Shown here one piece after another: positions 5,748-5,939 of a DNA stretch of 5,939 bases; position 1 is the stretch's first letter; each line of letters begins with the position of its first letter. Both the position numbers and the translations under genes were made by a program. Below the pieces are notes generated by a model. That model was not told the origin of the DNA. It searched no databases and worked only from the letters and a program-made list of their open reading frames with translations. This DNA is from Oscillospiraceae bacterium (lineage in GTDB: Bacteria; Bacillota; Clostridia; Oscillospirales; Ruminococcaceae): assembly GCA_019416775.1 (NCBI GenBank), contig DXWR01000224.1, positions 1 to 5,939 of the forward strand, given 5' to 3'.

Positions 5748-5748
5748 C

Positions 5749-5939
5749 CTAAACCAGTCCCAATTTTTCCAGCTCCCGCCGGTGTTCCGCTCCGGTGGAG
5801 ATCAGATAAATCCGGGTGGTGGTCAGGCTGCTGTGGCCCAATAGGTCTGCCAATTTTACCACATCATGGGTACTGCGATAAAAGCTTCGGGCAAATAGGT
5901 GCCGCAGGTTGTGGGGGAACACTATCCCCGCCGCCACCC
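5749..5939 (-). CDS. Tyrosine recombinase / integrase, C-terminal catalytic end only
   Basis: Only the last 62-63 codons are in the window; the gene continues past the right edge, and the GTG at 5937 is an internal Val codon, not a start. Counting from that Val, the catalytic set is visible: H9 and R12 in the HxxR box (PHNLRHLFAR), H35 (LADLLGHSS) and the nucleophile Y44 (TTTRIYL). The ending EHRRELEKLGLV followed by TAG closes the protein normally, so this end is not degraded. XerC/D-like enzymes of this type cut and rejoin DNA through a 3'-phosphotyrosine bond. Its stop lies 43 bp from the right inverted repeat of the promoter segment, making it the obvious candidate for the enzyme that flips it. 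An integrase of an adjacent mobile element is the alternative; the N-terminal half and upstream genes would help decide. Confidence 0.9.
   Translation of the reverse strand, partial: VAAGIVFPHNLRHLFARSFYRSTHDVVKLADLLGHSSLTTTRIYLISTGAEHRRELEKLGLV

Noticed and set aside
5937..5939. GTG at 5937 as a start codon for a 62-residue protein.
   Set aside because: The sequence begins in the middle of a tyrosine recombinase catalytic domain, just before the HxxR box, so the reading frame must continue beyond the window edge.

Overview
The window looks like an accessory surface-structure locus of a Gram-positive anaerobe, most likely a gut Clostridia/Oscillospirales-type Firmicute. This is inferred from an IPxTG-anchored pilin, a class C sortase, Cna_B/SpaA domains and strong AAGGAGG-type Shine-Dalgarno sites. 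No taxonomic marker gene is present. All four complete or nearly complete structural genes, and a tyrosine recombinase at the right edge, lie on the minus strand, so the locus reads from right to left.

Layout in transcription order: (1) the C-terminal end of a tyrosine recombinase with its catalytic residues intact (5749 to beyond the right edge). (2) A 420-bp non-coding interval whose core is a perfect 21-bp inverted repeat (5442-5462 and 5685-5705) enclosing 222 bp. Inside it is a textbook promoter (TTGAAT, 17 bp, TATAAT) that currently points to the plus strand, away from the operon. (3) A secreted 549-residue protein with a Flg_new/InlB-type repeat and GLUG-like beta-helix repeats but no cell-wall anchor. 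(4) After 14 bp, a 679-residue pilin with an isopeptide D2-type domain, a SpaA domain and a sorting signal. (5) Two tandem hairpins, the first terminator-like. (6) A class C pilus sortase. (7) Overlapping it by 17 bp, a second pilin-like protein with a Cna_B domain, which runs off the left edge.

The main result is the recombinase next to an inverted-repeat-flanked promoter and a pilus operon. This is the architecture of an invertible promoter (inverton) that makes the pilus phase-variable. As assembled here the switch is in the OFF orientation. Inverting the segment would put the -10 at about 5505-5500 and the start of transcription near 5493, about 165 nt upstream of the first GTG start, driving the operon. 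Supporting details are a terminator-like hairpin on the plus strand that would stop the OFF-state transcript before it runs antisense into the recombinase, an orphan Stab-SD-like site (GAAAGGAGG) in the 5' leader, and the hairpins between pilin and sortase that may hold sortase expression below pilin expression. Inversion itself cannot be shown from one sequence and is inferred from the architecture.
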